Assembly (NCBI GenBank): GCA_024693065.1
Contig: JAILLP010000023.1
Span: 148,299 to 212,298 of the forward strand
Source of the DNA: Paludibacteraceae bacterium
Lineage (GTDB): Bacteria; Bacteroidota; Bacteroidia; Bacteroidales; Paludibacteraceae
Direction of reading: 5' to 3'
Length of the DNA stretch: 64,000 nt
Numbering within the stretch: position 1 is the stretch's first letter; every line of letters starts with the position of its first letter. The notes beneath the pieces are model-generated. The model was not told the origin of the DNA and did not search any database. It saw nothing but the letters and a program-made list of their open reading frames with translations. The position numbers and the translations under genes are program-made. This document shows positions 8,442 through 21,636 of this stretch, piece after piece.

Positions 8442-9746
8442 ATGATCTGGAACGAGACGGTAGAATGTATGGACCGGCAGCGCCTAAGGGATTTGCAGAG
8501 TGTCCGATTAAAGAGAGTGGTCGAAAGGGTGTATCACAATTGTGAGCCTTATCGCAAGCGAATGCAGGAGGCTGGTGTGTCTCCAAGTGATATCAACGGT
8601 ATCGAGGACATCCACAAGTTGCCTTTTACATCCAAGCAGGATTTGCGCGACTACTATCCTTACGGTTTGTTATCCTCCCCGTTGTCTGAAATCGTACGAA
8701 TCCACGCCTCTTCCGGTACGACAGGAAAGCCGATCGTGGTCGGTCTGACGCGTAATGACCTCTCCGTATGGTCGGAGGTCGGTGCCCGTTGCCTGACAGC
8801 CTTCGGGTTGGGAAAGAACGATACGGTGCAGGTGGCCTATGGCTACGGATTGTTCACCGGTGGTTTGGGTGCCCATGCGGCGGTGGAGAACATCGGCGGT
8901 ACGGTGATTCCTATCTCCAGCGGTAACACGCAGAAGCAGATCATGATGATGCGCGACCTCGGTGCGAAAGCCCTTGCCTGCACACCTTCTTATGCGATGT
9001 ACTTGGCGGAGGCATTGGAGGCGTCCGGTTATCCTAGGGAGGACTTCCAACTGCGTGTCGGAGTCTTCGGCGCGGAGCCTTGGACGGAGGAGATGCGCCA
9101 CACCATCGAGGCGAAATTGAACATTAAAGCATACGATATATATGGCTTGACGGAGATCATGGGTCCGGGCGTGGGCTACGAGTGCGAATGCCAGCATGGT
9201 ACGCACTTGAACGAAGACCACTTCTTCCCAGAGATCGTGGATCCTGATACGGGCGAACCGTTGCCGGAAGGCTCTCACGGTGAGTTGGTGTTCACCACCC
9301 TGACGAAGGAGGGTATGCCTCTGATCCGTTTCCGTACGCATGACCTTACCGCCCTGCACTACGAGAAGTGCGCCTGCGGACGTACGTTGGTGCGCATGGA
9401 CAAAATCATGGGACGATGCGATGATATGTTAATCATAAGGGGTGTGAACGTCTTCCCTTCACAGATCGAGTCTGTCCTTTGCGAGGCGGAGGAGTTCGAG
9501 CCGCATTTCTTCATCACGGTAGACCGTGTCAACAATACGGATACCTTCGAGGTGAAGGTGGAGGTGAAGCCTGAGTATTACAAGGATGATATGAAGGGTA
9601 TGTTGGAGTTGAAGAAGTCCATCACCCATAAGATCCAGAACGTGATAGGCATCATGCCAGACGTCAAACTGGTGGAGCCTCGTTCCATCGAGAGAAGCGA
9701 GGGCAAGGTGAAACGTGTGCTCGACAAACGTGTGTTTAAAAACTAA
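8442..9746 (+). CDS. paaK: Phenylacetate-CoA ligase family AMP-forming enzyme
   Basis: 434 residues, the normal PaaK length. The ATP/AMP-binding loop SSGTTGKP lies at about 90-97, the adenylation motif YDIYGLTEIMGPG at about 230, and the C-terminal GRCDDMLIIRGVNVFPSQIE hinge of the family is present. The family activates aryl acetates (phenylacetate, indoleacetate) to CoA thioesters in the cytosol. In Bacteroidales a PaaK homologue followed by an ACT-domain protein is a frequent pair and usually lacks the rest of the phenylacetate degradation pathway, as here. The true substrate could therefore be another arylacetate formed from amino acid fermentation. The next gene starts 26 bp downstream and is likely co-transcribed. 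Confidence 0.85.
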   Translation: MIWNETVECMDRQRLRDLQSVRLKRVVERVYHNCEPYRKRMQEAGVSPSDINGIEDIHKLPFTSKQDLRDYYPYGLLSSPLSEIVRIHASSGTTGKPIVVGLTRNDLSVWSEVGARCLTAFGLGKNDTVQVAYGYGLFTGGLGAHAAVENIGGTVIPISSGNTQKQIMMMRDLGAKALACTPSYAMYLAEALEASGYPREDFQLRVGVFGAEPWTEEMRHTIEAKLNIKAYDIYGLTEIMGPGVGYECECQHGTHLNEDHFFPEIVDPDTGEPLPEGSHGELVFTTLTKEGMPLIRFRTHDLTALHYEKCACGRTLVRMDKIMGRCDDMLIIRGVNVFPSQIESVLCEAEEFEPHFFITVDRVNNTDTFEVKVEVKPEYYKDDMKGMLELKKSITHKIQNVIGIMPDVKLVEPRSIERSEGKVKRVLDKRVFKN

Positions 9747-9771
9747 TGGTATTATTAATTCTATTTTGAAT

Positions 9772-10206
9772 ATGGCTAACGATAATATGATAGTGAAGCA
9801 ATTGTCCGTGTTCTTGGAGAACAAGACGGGACGATTGAATCATGTGGCTGAGATATTAGGTAAGGAAGGTATTAACATGACGGCTTTCAGCGTGGCTGAC
9901 AACTCCGACTTCGGCATCCTCCGTGTGATTGTGCACGAGCCGGAACGTGCCGCCAAAATCCTTCGTGATCACCTTTTTGCGGTCTCCCTTACAGATGTTA
10001 TTTGCTTGAAGATCAGCAATAAGGCTGGTTCCCTTTCCTCTGTACTCTCCATCTTGGAGAAGGAGGATATCTACATCGAGTATATGTACGCCTTTTCCGA
10101 GGGCGACGACGCGAATGTGGTGATCCGTCCGGACAAGTTCGAGGAGTGCTTGGATGCTCTGAAGCGGAATAACATCGTGATGTGGAATCGCGAGCAGATT
10201 GTCTAA
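9772..10206 (+). CDS. Tandem ACT-domain protein
   Basis: 144 residues from the ATG of MANDNMIVKQLSVFLENK. The longer reading starting at 9715 would overlap the preceding gene and add a non-conserved leader. Two ACT units are visible: residues about 6-75 (LSVFLENKTGRLNHVAEILGKEGINMTAFSV) and 76-144 (KISNKAGSLSSVLSILEKEDIYIEYMYAF). ACT domains bind amino acids and regulate partner enzymes. The link to the adjacent CoA ligase suggests allosteric sensing of an aromatic amino acid, which is an inference from context. The gene is followed by a terminator. Confidence 0.8.
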   Translation: MANDNMIVKQLSVFLENKTGRLNHVAEILGKEGINMTAFSVADNSDFGILRVIVHEPERAAKILRDHLFAVSLTDVICLKISNKAGSLSSVLSILEKEDIYIEYMYAFSEGDDANVVIRPDKFEECLDALKRNNIVMWNREQIV

Positions 10207-10212
10207 TAGGAT

Positions 10213-10250
10213 GGTGGAGGGTGTCCATTCACCCTCTCCAACCTGTTTTT
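10213..10250 (+). terminator. Terminator after the ACT-domain gene
   Basis: The hairpin GGTGGAGGGTG (10213-10223) / CACCCTCTCCAACC (10230-10243), with a one-base bulge, is followed by GTTTTT. It separates the CoA ligase/ACT pair from the following membrane-protein gene. Confidence 0.65.
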
Positions 10251-10264
10251 GTATCCTCTAAGGG

Positions 10265-10907
10265 ATGATGGTTTTTACGGTGGAATCGAGTGTATTAAAG
10301 GACAAGGACTTCCGCATGTATTTGTGGGTCTTGTTGTTATGCGTGCTAACTGTTTTCGGCTCGTATGATCCTACAGTGTGGCTTTTGGAGGTCGCTCCCG
10401 CCTTGCTGGGTATCCTCGCTATTCTTATTTTGATAGCCAGAGGGGTGCATTTCCCACCGTTTCTGAATGCCATCTTTATCATTCATGCGTTCATCCTTAC
10501 GGTGGGTGGCTATTTCTCGTATGCCCGGGTGCCGTTGTTTAATCCTGACGATTTCTTGGGGCAAACATTGGGGTGGACCCGCAACAATTATGACAAATTG
10601 GGCCATTTCATGCAGGGTTTTACCCCTTATTTGGCTTGTAGGCAACTGCTTGCCGTGAGGGGTGTTAGGCAGACAGGATTCTTCCCTATCTTCCTTGCGG
10701 TGAGTGTCTCCCTTGCTGTGAGTGCGCTTTATGAGTTGATCGAGTATTCCACTTGTGTCTTCTCCGTGGATGGCGCTGATGATTTTGTAGGGTCGCAAGG
10801 GGATCCGTTCGATACGCAGACAGACATGTTGGGCGCTTTCATCGGGGCTTTGGCCGCTGTCTTTATTTTCCTGAAATTCCGTTGGAGGACAAACTTAAAT
10901 TCATGTG

Positions 10908-10924
<17 letters not shown>
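10265..10924 (+). CDS. YjdF-like (DUF2238) inner-membrane protein
   Basis: 219 residues with about five to six hydrophobic segments (about 18-40, 46-62, 70-88, 133-158, 186-206). The motifs GWTRNNYDKLGHFMQGFTPYL and ALYELIEY ... GSQGDPFDTQTDMLGAFIGA are the hallmark of the DUF2238/YjdF family, including its conserved acidic and histidine residues in membrane helices. The function of the family is unknown. Two adjacent ATGs (10265, 10268) are possible starts. The 3' end overlaps the following porin gene by 17 bp, so the two are probably co-transcribed. Confidence 0.8.
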
Positions 10925-15132
<4,208 letters not shown>

Positions 15133-15169
15133 CAAGTCCGTTGTTGCGGATGTACTAATTTTAGGACTC

Positions 15170-15703
15170 ATGTTTTTTGAACTTAAAAGAAAATACATCG
15201 ATAGTTGCGCTAAATCTTTTGTCAAAAAGTCCAAGGCGCAGCGGGAGAAACGGTTCATCAATTGGAACGATGTGAAAAGCGTTGTCATTCTGATGAATGC
15301 CGACCATATCAATCACACCAAGTTGGCCAATCTGTATAAGATGGTCTCCGATAAAAAGGCGAAGATTTGGTGCATGATACCTAAGTATGACCCGCGTACG
15401 GGCGATTCGGAGAAGGTCTTCTTCTTCGATGCTAAATCTATTTCCTTCTTGGAGAAACCCAATAATATTATTACGGGAAAGTTCGTCTCCAATTCGTTCG
15501 ACGTCTTGATCGATTTGACGAGGAAGGAGTATTTACCCCTGAAATATTTGGCTTCCATCTCTGTCGCCCATTGCAAGTGTGGTTTGGATAAGCCGTTTTT
15601 CGATTTCTATGATTTGAAAATGTCCATGCAAGGCAATCCTTCTGAGGAACAATTGCTGGAACAAATATTATTTTACCTTAAGACGATAGGGACAAAGGCA
15701 TAA
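15170..15703 (+). CDS. DUF6913-like protein of unknown function
   Basis: 177 residues from MFFELKRKYIDS. The ATG at 15170 follows TTAGGA, whereas the longer reading from 15104 overlaps ligA and starts upstream of the promoter-like element. The sequence has a basic N-terminus (KKSKAQREKRFINW), then alternating strands and helices (VKSVVILMNADHIN, KIWCMIPKYD, FDVLIDLTRKEYLPLKYLASIS) and an FYDLKMSM segment near the end. I associate this with small Bacteroidetes cytosolic proteins found beside dapA. No catalytic motif is visible and the function is unknown. Confidence 0.6.
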   Translation: MFFELKRKYIDSCAKSFVKKSKAQREKRFINWNDVKSVVILMNADHINHTKLANLYKMVSDKKAKIWCMIPKYDPRTGDSEKVFFFDAKSISFLEKPNNIITGKFVSNSFDVLIDLTRKEYLPLKYLASISVAHCKCGLDKPFFDFYDLKMSMQGNPSEEQLLEQILFYLKTIGTKA

Positions 15704-15710
15704 TTTTTGT

Positions 15711-15718
15711 TATCTTCG
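15711..15718 (+). promoter_or_regulatory. Possible -7 element for dapA
   Basis: TATCTTCG fits TAnnTTTG with one mismatch and lies 28 bp before the dapA start. No clear -33 element was found. Confidence 0.35.
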
Positions 15719-15746
15719 CGCCTGAAAGATAGTTTTAAGATAGTCT

Positions 15747-16640
15747 ATGGTACAGACGAAATTTACAGGGTTGGGAATCGCTTTGATAACCCCATTCAAG
15801 GATGATGAGAGTGTCGATTACGATGCGCTGGGTAGGTTGTTGGACTATCAGTTGCAGAACGGAATCGACTATTTGGTTGTGTTGGGTACTACGGCTGAAA
15901 CGCCGACTTTGTCCGAGGACGAGAAAAATTCTATCATTCGGTTCGTTAAGAATAAGGTGAAGGGCTCCGTGCCTATCGTTTTGGGACTGGGCGGTAACTG
16001 CACTAGAGCGGTTGTTGAAAAGCTCAAAAACGACGATTTCACCGGAATTGACGCTATCCTTTCCGTTGTGCCTTATTACAATAAACCATCCCAAGAGGGT
16101 ATTTATCAGCACTATAAGGCGATCGCCGAAGCATCTCCCGTCCCTGTCATCATGTATAATATACCGGGTAGGACGGGCGTTAATATGCAAGTCGATACCA
16201 CCATCCGTCTGGCCCGTGAGTTCGATAAGATCATAGCCATCAAGGAGGCGAGCGGCAATATGGACCAAATCAACGATATCATCAAACGGAAACCGAAGGA
16301 TTTCATGGTCATTTCGGGCGATGACGGTATCACTTATCCGTTGATCACTATGGGTGCACAGGGTGTTATATCTGTTATCGGAAACGCTTTCCCTAAGGAG
16401 TTCGGCCGTATGGTACGACTTTCATTACAAGGTGATTACGAATCAGCCAGACAGATACACCAAAAATTCACGGACCTTTTTGACCTCTTGTTCGTGGATG
16501 GAAACCCGGCGGGAGCGAAGTGTATGCTTTCCTTGATGGGGTATATCCAGAATAAACTCCGTTTGCCACTTGTGCCGACGCGTATGGTGACCTACGATAA
16601 GATTCGCGAGGTGTTGAATGGCCTGAATATCAAATGTTAG
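15747..16640 (+). CDS. dapA: 4-hydroxy-tetrahydrodipicolinate synthase
   Basis: 297 residues, standard length for the family. It condenses pyruvate with aspartate semialdehyde in lysine and diaminopimelate synthesis. The Schiff-base lysine is K166 in AIKEASGNM, the catalytic triad partners are T48-T49 (GTTAETPTL) and Y137 (MYNIPGRTG), and R142 should bind the substrate carboxylate. The YYNKPSQEG loop is also present. It is followed after 21 bp by truA, so it is likely the first gene of a short operon that continues toward the polysaccharide locus. Confidence 0.95.
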   Translation: MVQTKFTGLGIALITPFKDDESVDYDALGRLLDYQLQNGIDYLVVLGTTAETPTLSEDEKNSIIRFVKNKVKGSVPIVLGLGGNCTRAVVEKLKNDDFTGIDAILSVVPYYNKPSQEGIYQHYKAIAEASPVPVIMYNIPGRTGVNMQVDTTIRLAREFDKIIAIKEASGNMDQINDIIKRKPKDFMVISGDDGITYPLITMGAQGVISVIGNAFPKEFGRMVRLSLQGDYESARQIHQKFTDLFDLLFVDGNPAGAKCMLSLMGYIQNKLRLPLVPTRMVTYDKIREVLNGLNIKC

Positions 16641-16661
16641 CGTTTCCATCGGATTTTTTCC

Positions 16662-17390
16662 ATGCGTTACTTGATATGTTTTTCATATAAGGGAACTAAT
16701 TATCATGGGTGGCAAATACAGCCTAATGAGGTGACCGTCCAGTCGGTCCTCACATCTTCTCTTTCATTGGTTTTGCGTGAGGAAATCGAGCTGGTGGGGG
16801 CGGGTAGGACCGATGCGGGTGTCCACGCCAAACGGATGTTTGCCCACTTCGATTTTGACGGTGAAATCGCTGATTTTGAATCACTCTCGAATAAATTGAA
16901 TAGTCTTTTGCCTTCCGATATCTCTGTCTTTGGTATAGAAAGGGTGGCGGATGATTTCCACGCTCGTTTCGACGCTAAGTCGAGGACGTATAGGTATTAC
17001 ATATCCAGGAGGAAAAATCCGTTTTTGGGCGATTTATCCGCAAAAATGACCTTCCCCCTTGATGTGGAGAGGATGAATGAGGCGGCTAAAACGCTCTTCG
17101 ATTATACAGATTTCACCAGCTTCAGCAAGGTCCATACGGACGTGAAGACGAATAATTGTAGGATCATGCATGCTGAGTGGGCTTATGAGGAGGATTGCCT
17201 CGTTTTCACGATTCGGGCTGACCGCTTCCTCCGAAATATGGTGCGGGCTATTGTCGGTACCATGCTGGAGGTGGGAAAAGGTAAACTGAGCGTGGAAGGT
17301 TTCAGGAAGATCATCGAACAGAAAAATAGATGTTTGGCTGGTACTTCCGCTCCGGCGGAGGGCCTCTTCTTATGTGACGTGGAATATTAA
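16662..17390 (+). CDS. truA: tRNA pseudouridine(38-40) synthase
   Basis: 242 residues. The TruA signature [11 protein letters not shown] is present with the catalytic aspartate at D51. The N-terminal [15 protein letters not shown] motif, the central [16 protein letters not shown] segment and the C-terminal [20 protein letters not shown] segment complete the family pattern. It modifies the anticodon arm of several tRNAs in the cytosol. It lies between dapA and the aminotransferase gene, with 11 bp to the next start. Confidence 0.93.
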   Translation: MRYLICFSYKGTNYHGWQIQPNEVTVQSVLTSSLSLVLREEIELVGAGRTDAGVHAKRMFAHFDFDGEIADFESLSNKLNSLLPSDISVFGIERVADDFHARFDAKSRTYRYYISRRKNPFLGDLSAKMTFPLDVERMNEAAKTLFDYTDFTSFSKVHTDVKTNNCRIMHAEWAYEEDCLVFTIRADRFLRNMVRAIVGTMLEVGKGKLSVEGFRKIIEQKNRCLAGTSAPAEGLFLCDVEY

Positions 17391-17401
17391 ATGCTTCGGT
17401 T

Positions 17402-18535
17402 ATGAATCAGATTCCCATGGTTGACTTGAAAAGTCAGTACTTGAACGTGAAGGACGAAATGGACGCCGCGATCCAAGGCGTGCTGGATTCGTCCGCTTTC
17501 GTGAAAGGGGAGGCTGTCTCTTCGTTCCAACATCACTTCGAGTCGTATTTGGGTGTGAAGCATGTCATCCCGGTGGGGAATGGCACGGATGCCTTGCAGA
17601 TTGCCCTGATGGCGCTAGGACTAAAGCCTGGCGACGAGGTCATCACGCCTGTTTTCACTTTTATCGCTACGGCGGAGGTGGTCGCCTTGCTTGGACTTAC
17701 GCCTCGCTTCGTGGATGTCGATCCTTATACTTTCTGCATGACGGCGGAGGACGTGGAAAAGGCCATTACACCGAGAACGAAGGCGATTGTGCCGGTCCAT
17801 CTGTTCGGACAGAATGTGGAGATGGAGTCCATTCTGAAAATCGCGGAAAAACATCATATTTTTGTCGTTGAGGATGCTTGCCAATCCATTGGCTCTGAAT
17901 ACAAATTCTCCGATGGAATGGTGAAAAAAACAGGTTGTATGGGTCATTTCGGATGTACCTCCTTCTTCCCTTCCAAGAATTTGGGATGCTATGGAGATGG
18001 AGGGGCTTTGTTCACCGATGATGATGCTTTGGCGGAGACCGCCCGTTGTATCGCGAACCATGGTATGACTGTGCGTTATCATCATGACAGAATAGGCGTG
18101 AACTCTCGGCTGGACAGCCTGCAAGCCGCTATATTGGACGTGAAATTGAGGCATTTGGATGACTATATCGCGAACCGTCGCGCCGCCGCGGCTTTTTATG
18201 ATGAGGCGTTGGCGGACATCCCCGCGCTTCTCACACCTCGCAAAAATGCCCATTCCACCCATTCTTATCACCAGTATACGATCCAGGTGCCGGCGGAAAA
18301 AAGAGATGCCCTTCAACTTTTTTTGAAAGAGAATGGCATCGCCTCTATGATATATTATCCGATTCCATTACATTTGCAGAAAGCTTATGGTATTTATGGC
18401 TATAAAGAGGGTGCCTTCCCTGTGGCTGAACGTTTGTCCCGGGTGGTATTGTCTTTGCCGATGCATTCGGAGCTTTGCGATGATGTTTTAGCCTATATAT
18501 CGCAAAAGATTCACGCTTTTTTGCGTGAGTGGTGA
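17402..18535 (+). CDS. DegT/DnrJ/EryC1/StrS family sugar aminotransferase (WbpE-like)
   Basis: 377 residues. The PLP lysine is K192 in FFPSKNLGCYGDGGAL, and the cofactor aspartate is D158 in VVEDACQSIGSEY. Such enzymes transaminate keto-sugar nucleotides. Within the family, the N-terminus MVDLKSQYLNVKDEMDAAIQ and the overall sequence resemble WbpE/WlbC, which forms the 3-amino group in UDP-2,3-diacetamido-2,3-dideoxy-glucuronic acid synthesis. WbpD-like and WbpB-like enzymes are encoded at 20038 and 20612, which supports this reading. Assignment to another 3-amino sugar cannot be excluded. Confidence 0.8.
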   Translation: MNQIPMVDLKSQYLNVKDEMDAAIQGVLDSSAFVKGEAVSSFQHHFESYLGVKHVIPVGNGTDALQIALMALGLKPGDEVITPVFTFIATAEVVALLGLTPRFVDVDPYTFCMTAEDVEKAITPRTKAIVPVHLFGQNVEMESILKIAEKHHIFVVEDACQSIGSEYKFSDGMVKKTGCMGHFGCTSFFPSKNLGCYGDGGALFTDDDALAETARCIANHGMTVRYHHDRIGVNSRLDSLQAAILDVKLRHLDDYIANRRAAAAFYDEALADIPALLTPRKNAHSTHSYHQYTIQVPAEKRDALQLFLKENGIASMIYYPIPLHLQKAYGIYGYKEGAFPVAERLSRVVLSLPMHSELCDDVLAYISQKIHAFLREW

Positions 18536-18588
18536 CGCTATCAAGGGGTTATCGTTTGGATTTTTATTGTAAATAATATAACATAAAT

Positions 18589-19731
18589 ATGGCAGTGAAG
18601 AGAAGTATTGTGATTACAGGTGGTGCCGGTTTCATCGGTTCCCACGTTGTTCGTTTATTCGTGAACAAGTATCCTGAATATAATATCATCAATTTGGACA
18701 AGCTTACCTATGCGGGTAACCTAGCCAATCTGAAGGATGTGGAGAACAAACCGAATTACAAATTCGTGAAGATGGATATCTGCGATTTTGATGCGTTCTA
18801 TAAACTGATGCAGGACGAAAAGATCGATGGAATCATCCATTTGGCGGCTGAAAGCCACGTCGATCGTTCCATAAAGGACCCTTTTACTTTCGCGAAAACC
18901 AATGTGATGGGTACGCTTTCTCTCTTGCAGGCTGCTAAATTGTATTGGGAATCTTTACCTGAGAAGTATGAGGGGAAACGTTTTTACCACATTTCGACCG
19001 ATGAGGTCTATGGAGCACTCTCTATGACTCACCCGGAAGGTATTGAACCTCCGTTCTCCACCACCGCATCCAGCTCGGAGCACCACTTGGCTTATGGGGA
19101 GGATTTCTTTTATGAAACCACCAAATATACGCCACACTCACCATATTCCGCGTCGAAGGCTGGTTCCGACCACTTCGTGCGCGCTTTCCACGACACCTAT
19201 GGAATGCCTACTATTGTGACGAATTGCTCCAACAATTATGGGCCATATCAGTTCCCTGAAAAGTTGATTCCGTTGTTTATCAATAATATACGTCATAGAA
19301 AGCCATTGCCTGTCTATGGCAAGGGTGAGAATGTGCGCGATTGGCTGTATGTTGAGGACCATGCCCGTGCCATTGATGTCATTTTCCACAAGGGAAAGGT
19401 GGCCGAAACATACAATATTGGCGGTTTCAACGAGTGGAAGAACATTGATATCATCAAGGTGGTGATCAATACAGTTGATCGTTTGTTGGGACGCAAGGAA
19501 GGGGAAGACATGAATTTAATCACCTATGTGACAGATCGTTTGGGACACGATGCCCGTTATGCTATCGATTCCACCAAATTACAGAAGGAATTGGGCTGGG
19601 AACCTAGCCTTCAATTCGAGGAGGGAATCGAAAAGACGGTGAAGTGGTACCTCGAAAACCAGGAGTGGATGGATAATATCACAAGCGGTGAATACGAAAA
19701 GTATTACGAGGACATGTACAAGGGTAGATGA
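18589..19731 (+). CDS. rfbB: dTDP-glucose 4,6-dehydratase
   Basis: 380 residues of the extended SDR family. The NAD motif TGGAGFIGSH is at 10-19, the catalytic TDEVYG triplet region at 137-142, and YSASK (Y186, K190) follows. An insertion at about 150-178 (SSSEHHLAYGEDFFYETTKY) is longer than in the E. coli enzyme. It makes dTDP-4-keto-6-deoxyglucose from dTDP-glucose in the cytosol, the precursor of rhamnose and amino-deoxy sugars. RfbA, RfbC and RfbD are not in the window, so the remaining steps must be encoded elsewhere. It is followed by a 306-bp intergenic region with a strong promoter. Confidence 0.9.
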   Translation: MAVKRSIVITGGAGFIGSHVVRLFVNKYPEYNIINLDKLTYAGNLANLKDVENKPNYKFVKMDICDFDAFYKLMQDEKIDGIIHLAAESHVDRSIKDPFTFAKTNVMGTLSLLQAAKLYWESLPEKYEGKRFYHISTDEVYGALSMTHPEGIEPPFSTTASSSEHHLAYGEDFFYETTKYTPHSPYSASKAGSDHFVRAFHDTYGMPTIVTNCSNNYGPYQFPEKLIPLFINNIRHRKPLPVYGKGENVRDWLYVEDHARAIDVIFHKGKVAETYNIGGFNEWKNIDIIKVVINTVDRLLGRKEGEDMNLITYVTDRLGHDARYAIDSTKLQKELGWEPSLQFEEGIEKTVKWYLENQEWMDNITSGEYEKYYEDMYKGR

Positions 19732-19791
19732 AAGACCTTCGATTTGTTTGAATAGACTTCGCAAAATGGGGGGAAAAAGCATAGTATATGT

Positions 19792-19822
19792 TTTGTAATG
19801 TTATCGATTTGTAGTAAATTTG
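19792..19822 (+). promoter_or_regulatory. Consensus Bacteroidetes promoter of the main polysaccharide operon
   Basis: TTTG at 19792-19795, exactly 19 nt, then TAAATTTG at 19815-19822. This is a perfect match to the -33/-7 consensus. Transcription should start near 19828, leaving a leader of about 210 nt. Confidence 0.75.
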
Positions 19823-19839
19823 CATAATTCTTCTTAGGG

Positions 19840-19859
19840 TAGGGTGTATTGTCACCCTA
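19840..19859 (+). promoter_or_regulatory. Hairpin at the start of the polysaccharide operon leader
   Basis: TAGGGTG and CACCCTA form a perfect 7-bp stem with loop TATTGT about 10 nt after the predicted transcription start. No T run follows, so it is not a simple terminator. It may stabilise the RNA or serve as a pausing or protein-binding structure. Confidence 0.5.
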
Positions 19860-19926
19860 TCCATTGAAGTGTTTTATATGGGTATGTGTTCTTTCGTTTC
19901 ATTTTAGTTCTATTTATTAGGGTGAA

Positions 19927-19962
19927 ATTTGGAATTGTATCCGGAAAAATATTTGGAATTGT
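19927..19962 (+). repeat. Two 12-bp direct repeats in the operon leader
   Basis: ATTTGGAATTGT occurs at 19927-19938 and again at 19951-19962, a 24-bp period. The spacing would suit two copies of a regulator bound to DNA or RNA; no regulator is identified. Confidence 0.5.
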
Positions 19963-20037
19963 CTGTAAGTGAGTGATTTGTGTTGATATACATGTTACTC
20001 ACGATAACGAAGTTATTGCCTAAATTTATCCGATAGC

Positions 20038-20607
20038 ATGTCTTTTATTCATGAAACCGCTGTTGTGGACGAGGGTTCCGTGATTGGTGAGAATGTGAAA
20101 ATATGGCATTTTTCCCATGTCATGTCAGGTGCTTGCATTGGCGACAACTGCAATATTGGGCAAAATGTGGTGGTCTCACCTGATGTGAAAATCGGTAATA
20201 ATGTGAAAATCCAGAATAACGTTTCCGTCTATACGGGCGTTATTTGCGAGGACGATGTCTTTTTGGGGCCTTCCATGGTTTTCACCAACGTCATCAATCC
20301 TAGAAGTTTTGTGAACCGGAAGTCTGAGTTTAAGCAGACCTTGGTGAGAAAAGGGGCTTCGATTGGTGCGAACGCAACAGTCGTTTGTGGCGTTGAAATC
20401 GGCGCTTATGCGATGGTTGGTGCCGGCACGGTGGTGACGAAGGATGTGAAGCCCTTCGCTCTGATGGTCGGGAATCCGGGCAGACAAATTGGCTGGGTGA
20501 GCGAGTATGGCCATCGTTTGAATTTTGACGAAACGGGAAGGGCTGTTTGCCCGGAAACGAATTCCTCCTACGAGTTGAGGAACGGATTGGTTAGTAAAAT
20601 CGATTGA
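20038..20607 (+). CDS. WbpD-like UDP-sugar N-acetyltransferase, left-handed beta-helix
   Basis: 189 residues built of hexapeptide repeats (IGENVKIWHFSHV, IGDNCNIGQNVVV, IGNNVKIQNNVSVY and so on). The segment NPRSFVNRKSEFKQTLVRKGASIGANATVVCGVEIG and the end VGNPGRQIGWVSEYGHRL are characteristic of WbpD/WlbB, which acetylates the 3-amino group of UDP-GlcNAc3NA. It probably acts as a cytosolic trimer. It is the first gene after the consensus promoter and long leader, and is 4 bp from the WbpB-like gene. Confidence 0.85.
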   Translation: MSFIHETAVVDEGSVIGENVKIWHFSHVMSGACIGDNCNIGQNVVVSPDVKIGNNVKIQNNVSVYTGVICEDDVFLGPSMVFTNVINPRSFVNRKSEFKQTLVRKGASIGANATVVCGVEIGAYAMVGAGTVVTKDVKPFALMVGNPGRQIGWVSEYGHRLNFDETGRAVCPETNSSYELRNGLVSKID

Positions 20608-20611
20608 TTTC

Positions 20612-21634
20612 ATGGTTAGATTTGCTGTTGTTGGTTATGGTCACATCGGGAAACGCCATGCGGAGATGATCCGCAGAAATTCTGAGGCGGAGTTGGTGGC
20701 GGTATGCGACGTTTTGCCGAAGGAGAAGGTGGATTTCACGGATGACCTTCCGTATTTCACCTCTATCGAGGATTTGCTGGCTTCTGGACTGCAGATTGAC
20801 GTGGTGAACATCTGTACGCCGAATTTCTTCCACGCTCCTTATGCGTTGATGGTCTTGGAATCTAGGCGTCATGTGGTTATCGAAAAGCCTATCGCTTTGA
20901 GCAAGGCGGATGCGGAGAAGTTGGTCTCTAAGTCATTGGAGGTCTCCAAAAAGGTTTTCTGCGTGATGCAGAACCGCTATTCCCCGCCTTCCGTGTGGTT
21001 GAAGCAGATGATGGCGGAGAAGCGTCTGGGCAAGATTTTCATGGTCCAGTTGAATTGCTTCTGGAATCGGGACGAACGTTATTACAAGAAGGGAAATTGG
21101 CACGGGGATGGACGTCTGGACGGCGGAACTCTCTTCACTCAATTTTCCCATTTCATCGATATCATGTATTGGCTGTTCGGCGATATCACCAACATCGTCG
21201 GTCATTTCAATGATTTCTCCCATAAGGATTTGACCGATTTCGAGGATAGCGGGGTTGTCACGTTCGATTTCATGAACGGTGGCATGGGCTGCTTGAATTA
21301 TTCCACCGCGGTGTGGGACACCAACTTGGAGAGCAGCATCACTATCATTGGTGAAAAGGGTACGGTCAAGGTGGCCGGACAATACATGAACGAGGTGGTC
21401 TATTGTCATGTGCAGGATTACGAGATGCCTGAGTTGGCGCCTAGCAATCCGCCGAACGACTATGGTGCGTATAAGGGTTCTGCCCAAAATCACCATTTGG
21501 TCATAAAAAATGTGATTGATACTTTACAAAATGATAATTCCATCACAACTAATGTGTTGGAGGGTTTAAAAGTTGTTGACATCATCGAACGGATCTATGC
21601 GGTTCGCGATGGAGTCTGGTCAAAGCGTGTTTAG
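20612..21634 (+). CDS. Gfo/Idh/MocA oxidoreductase, WbpB/WlbA-like
   Basis: 340 residues. An N-terminal Rossmann fold ([17 protein letters not shown]) and the conserved [14 protein letters not shown] lysine motif are followed by [16 protein letters not shown] and [27 protein letters not shown], the substrate-domain pattern of WlbA/WbpB. These enzymes oxidise C3 of UDP-GlcNAcA so that WbpE can aminate it. With the WbpD-like and WbpE-like genes this gives three of the four enzymes of the diacetamido-glucuronate route. It is 2 bp from ugd, a tight operon. Confidence 0.82.
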   Translation: MVRFAVVGYGHIGKRHAEMIRRNSEAELVAVCDVLPKEKVDFTDDLPYFTSIEDLLASGLQIDVVNICTPNFFHAPYALMVLESRRHVVIEKPIALSKADAEKLVSKSLEVSKKVFCVMQNRYSPPSVWLKQMMAEKRLGKIFMVQLNCFWNRDERYYKKGNWHGDGRLDGGTLFTQFSHFIDIMYWLFGDITNIVGHFNDFSHKDLTDFEDSGVVTFDFMNGGMGCLNYSTAVWDTNLESSITIIGEKGTVKVAGQYMNEVVYCHVQDYEMPELAPSNPPNDYGAYKGSAQNHHLVIKNVIDTLQNDNSITTNVLEGLKVVDIIERIYAVRDGVWSKRV

Positions 21635-21636
21635 TT

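Larger units (their letters stand above)
19732..20037. other. Intergenic region and long untranslated leader before the WbpD-like gene
   Basis: 306 bp. It holds a consensus promoter (19792-19822) followed by a leader of about 210 nt with three possible hairpins: TAGGGTG/CACCCTA (19840-19859), GTGAGT/ACTCAC (19969-20002) and ATAAC/GTTAT (20004-20016). It also holds a 12-bp direct repeat (19927, 19951). No ORF of note is present. Confidence 0.6.
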
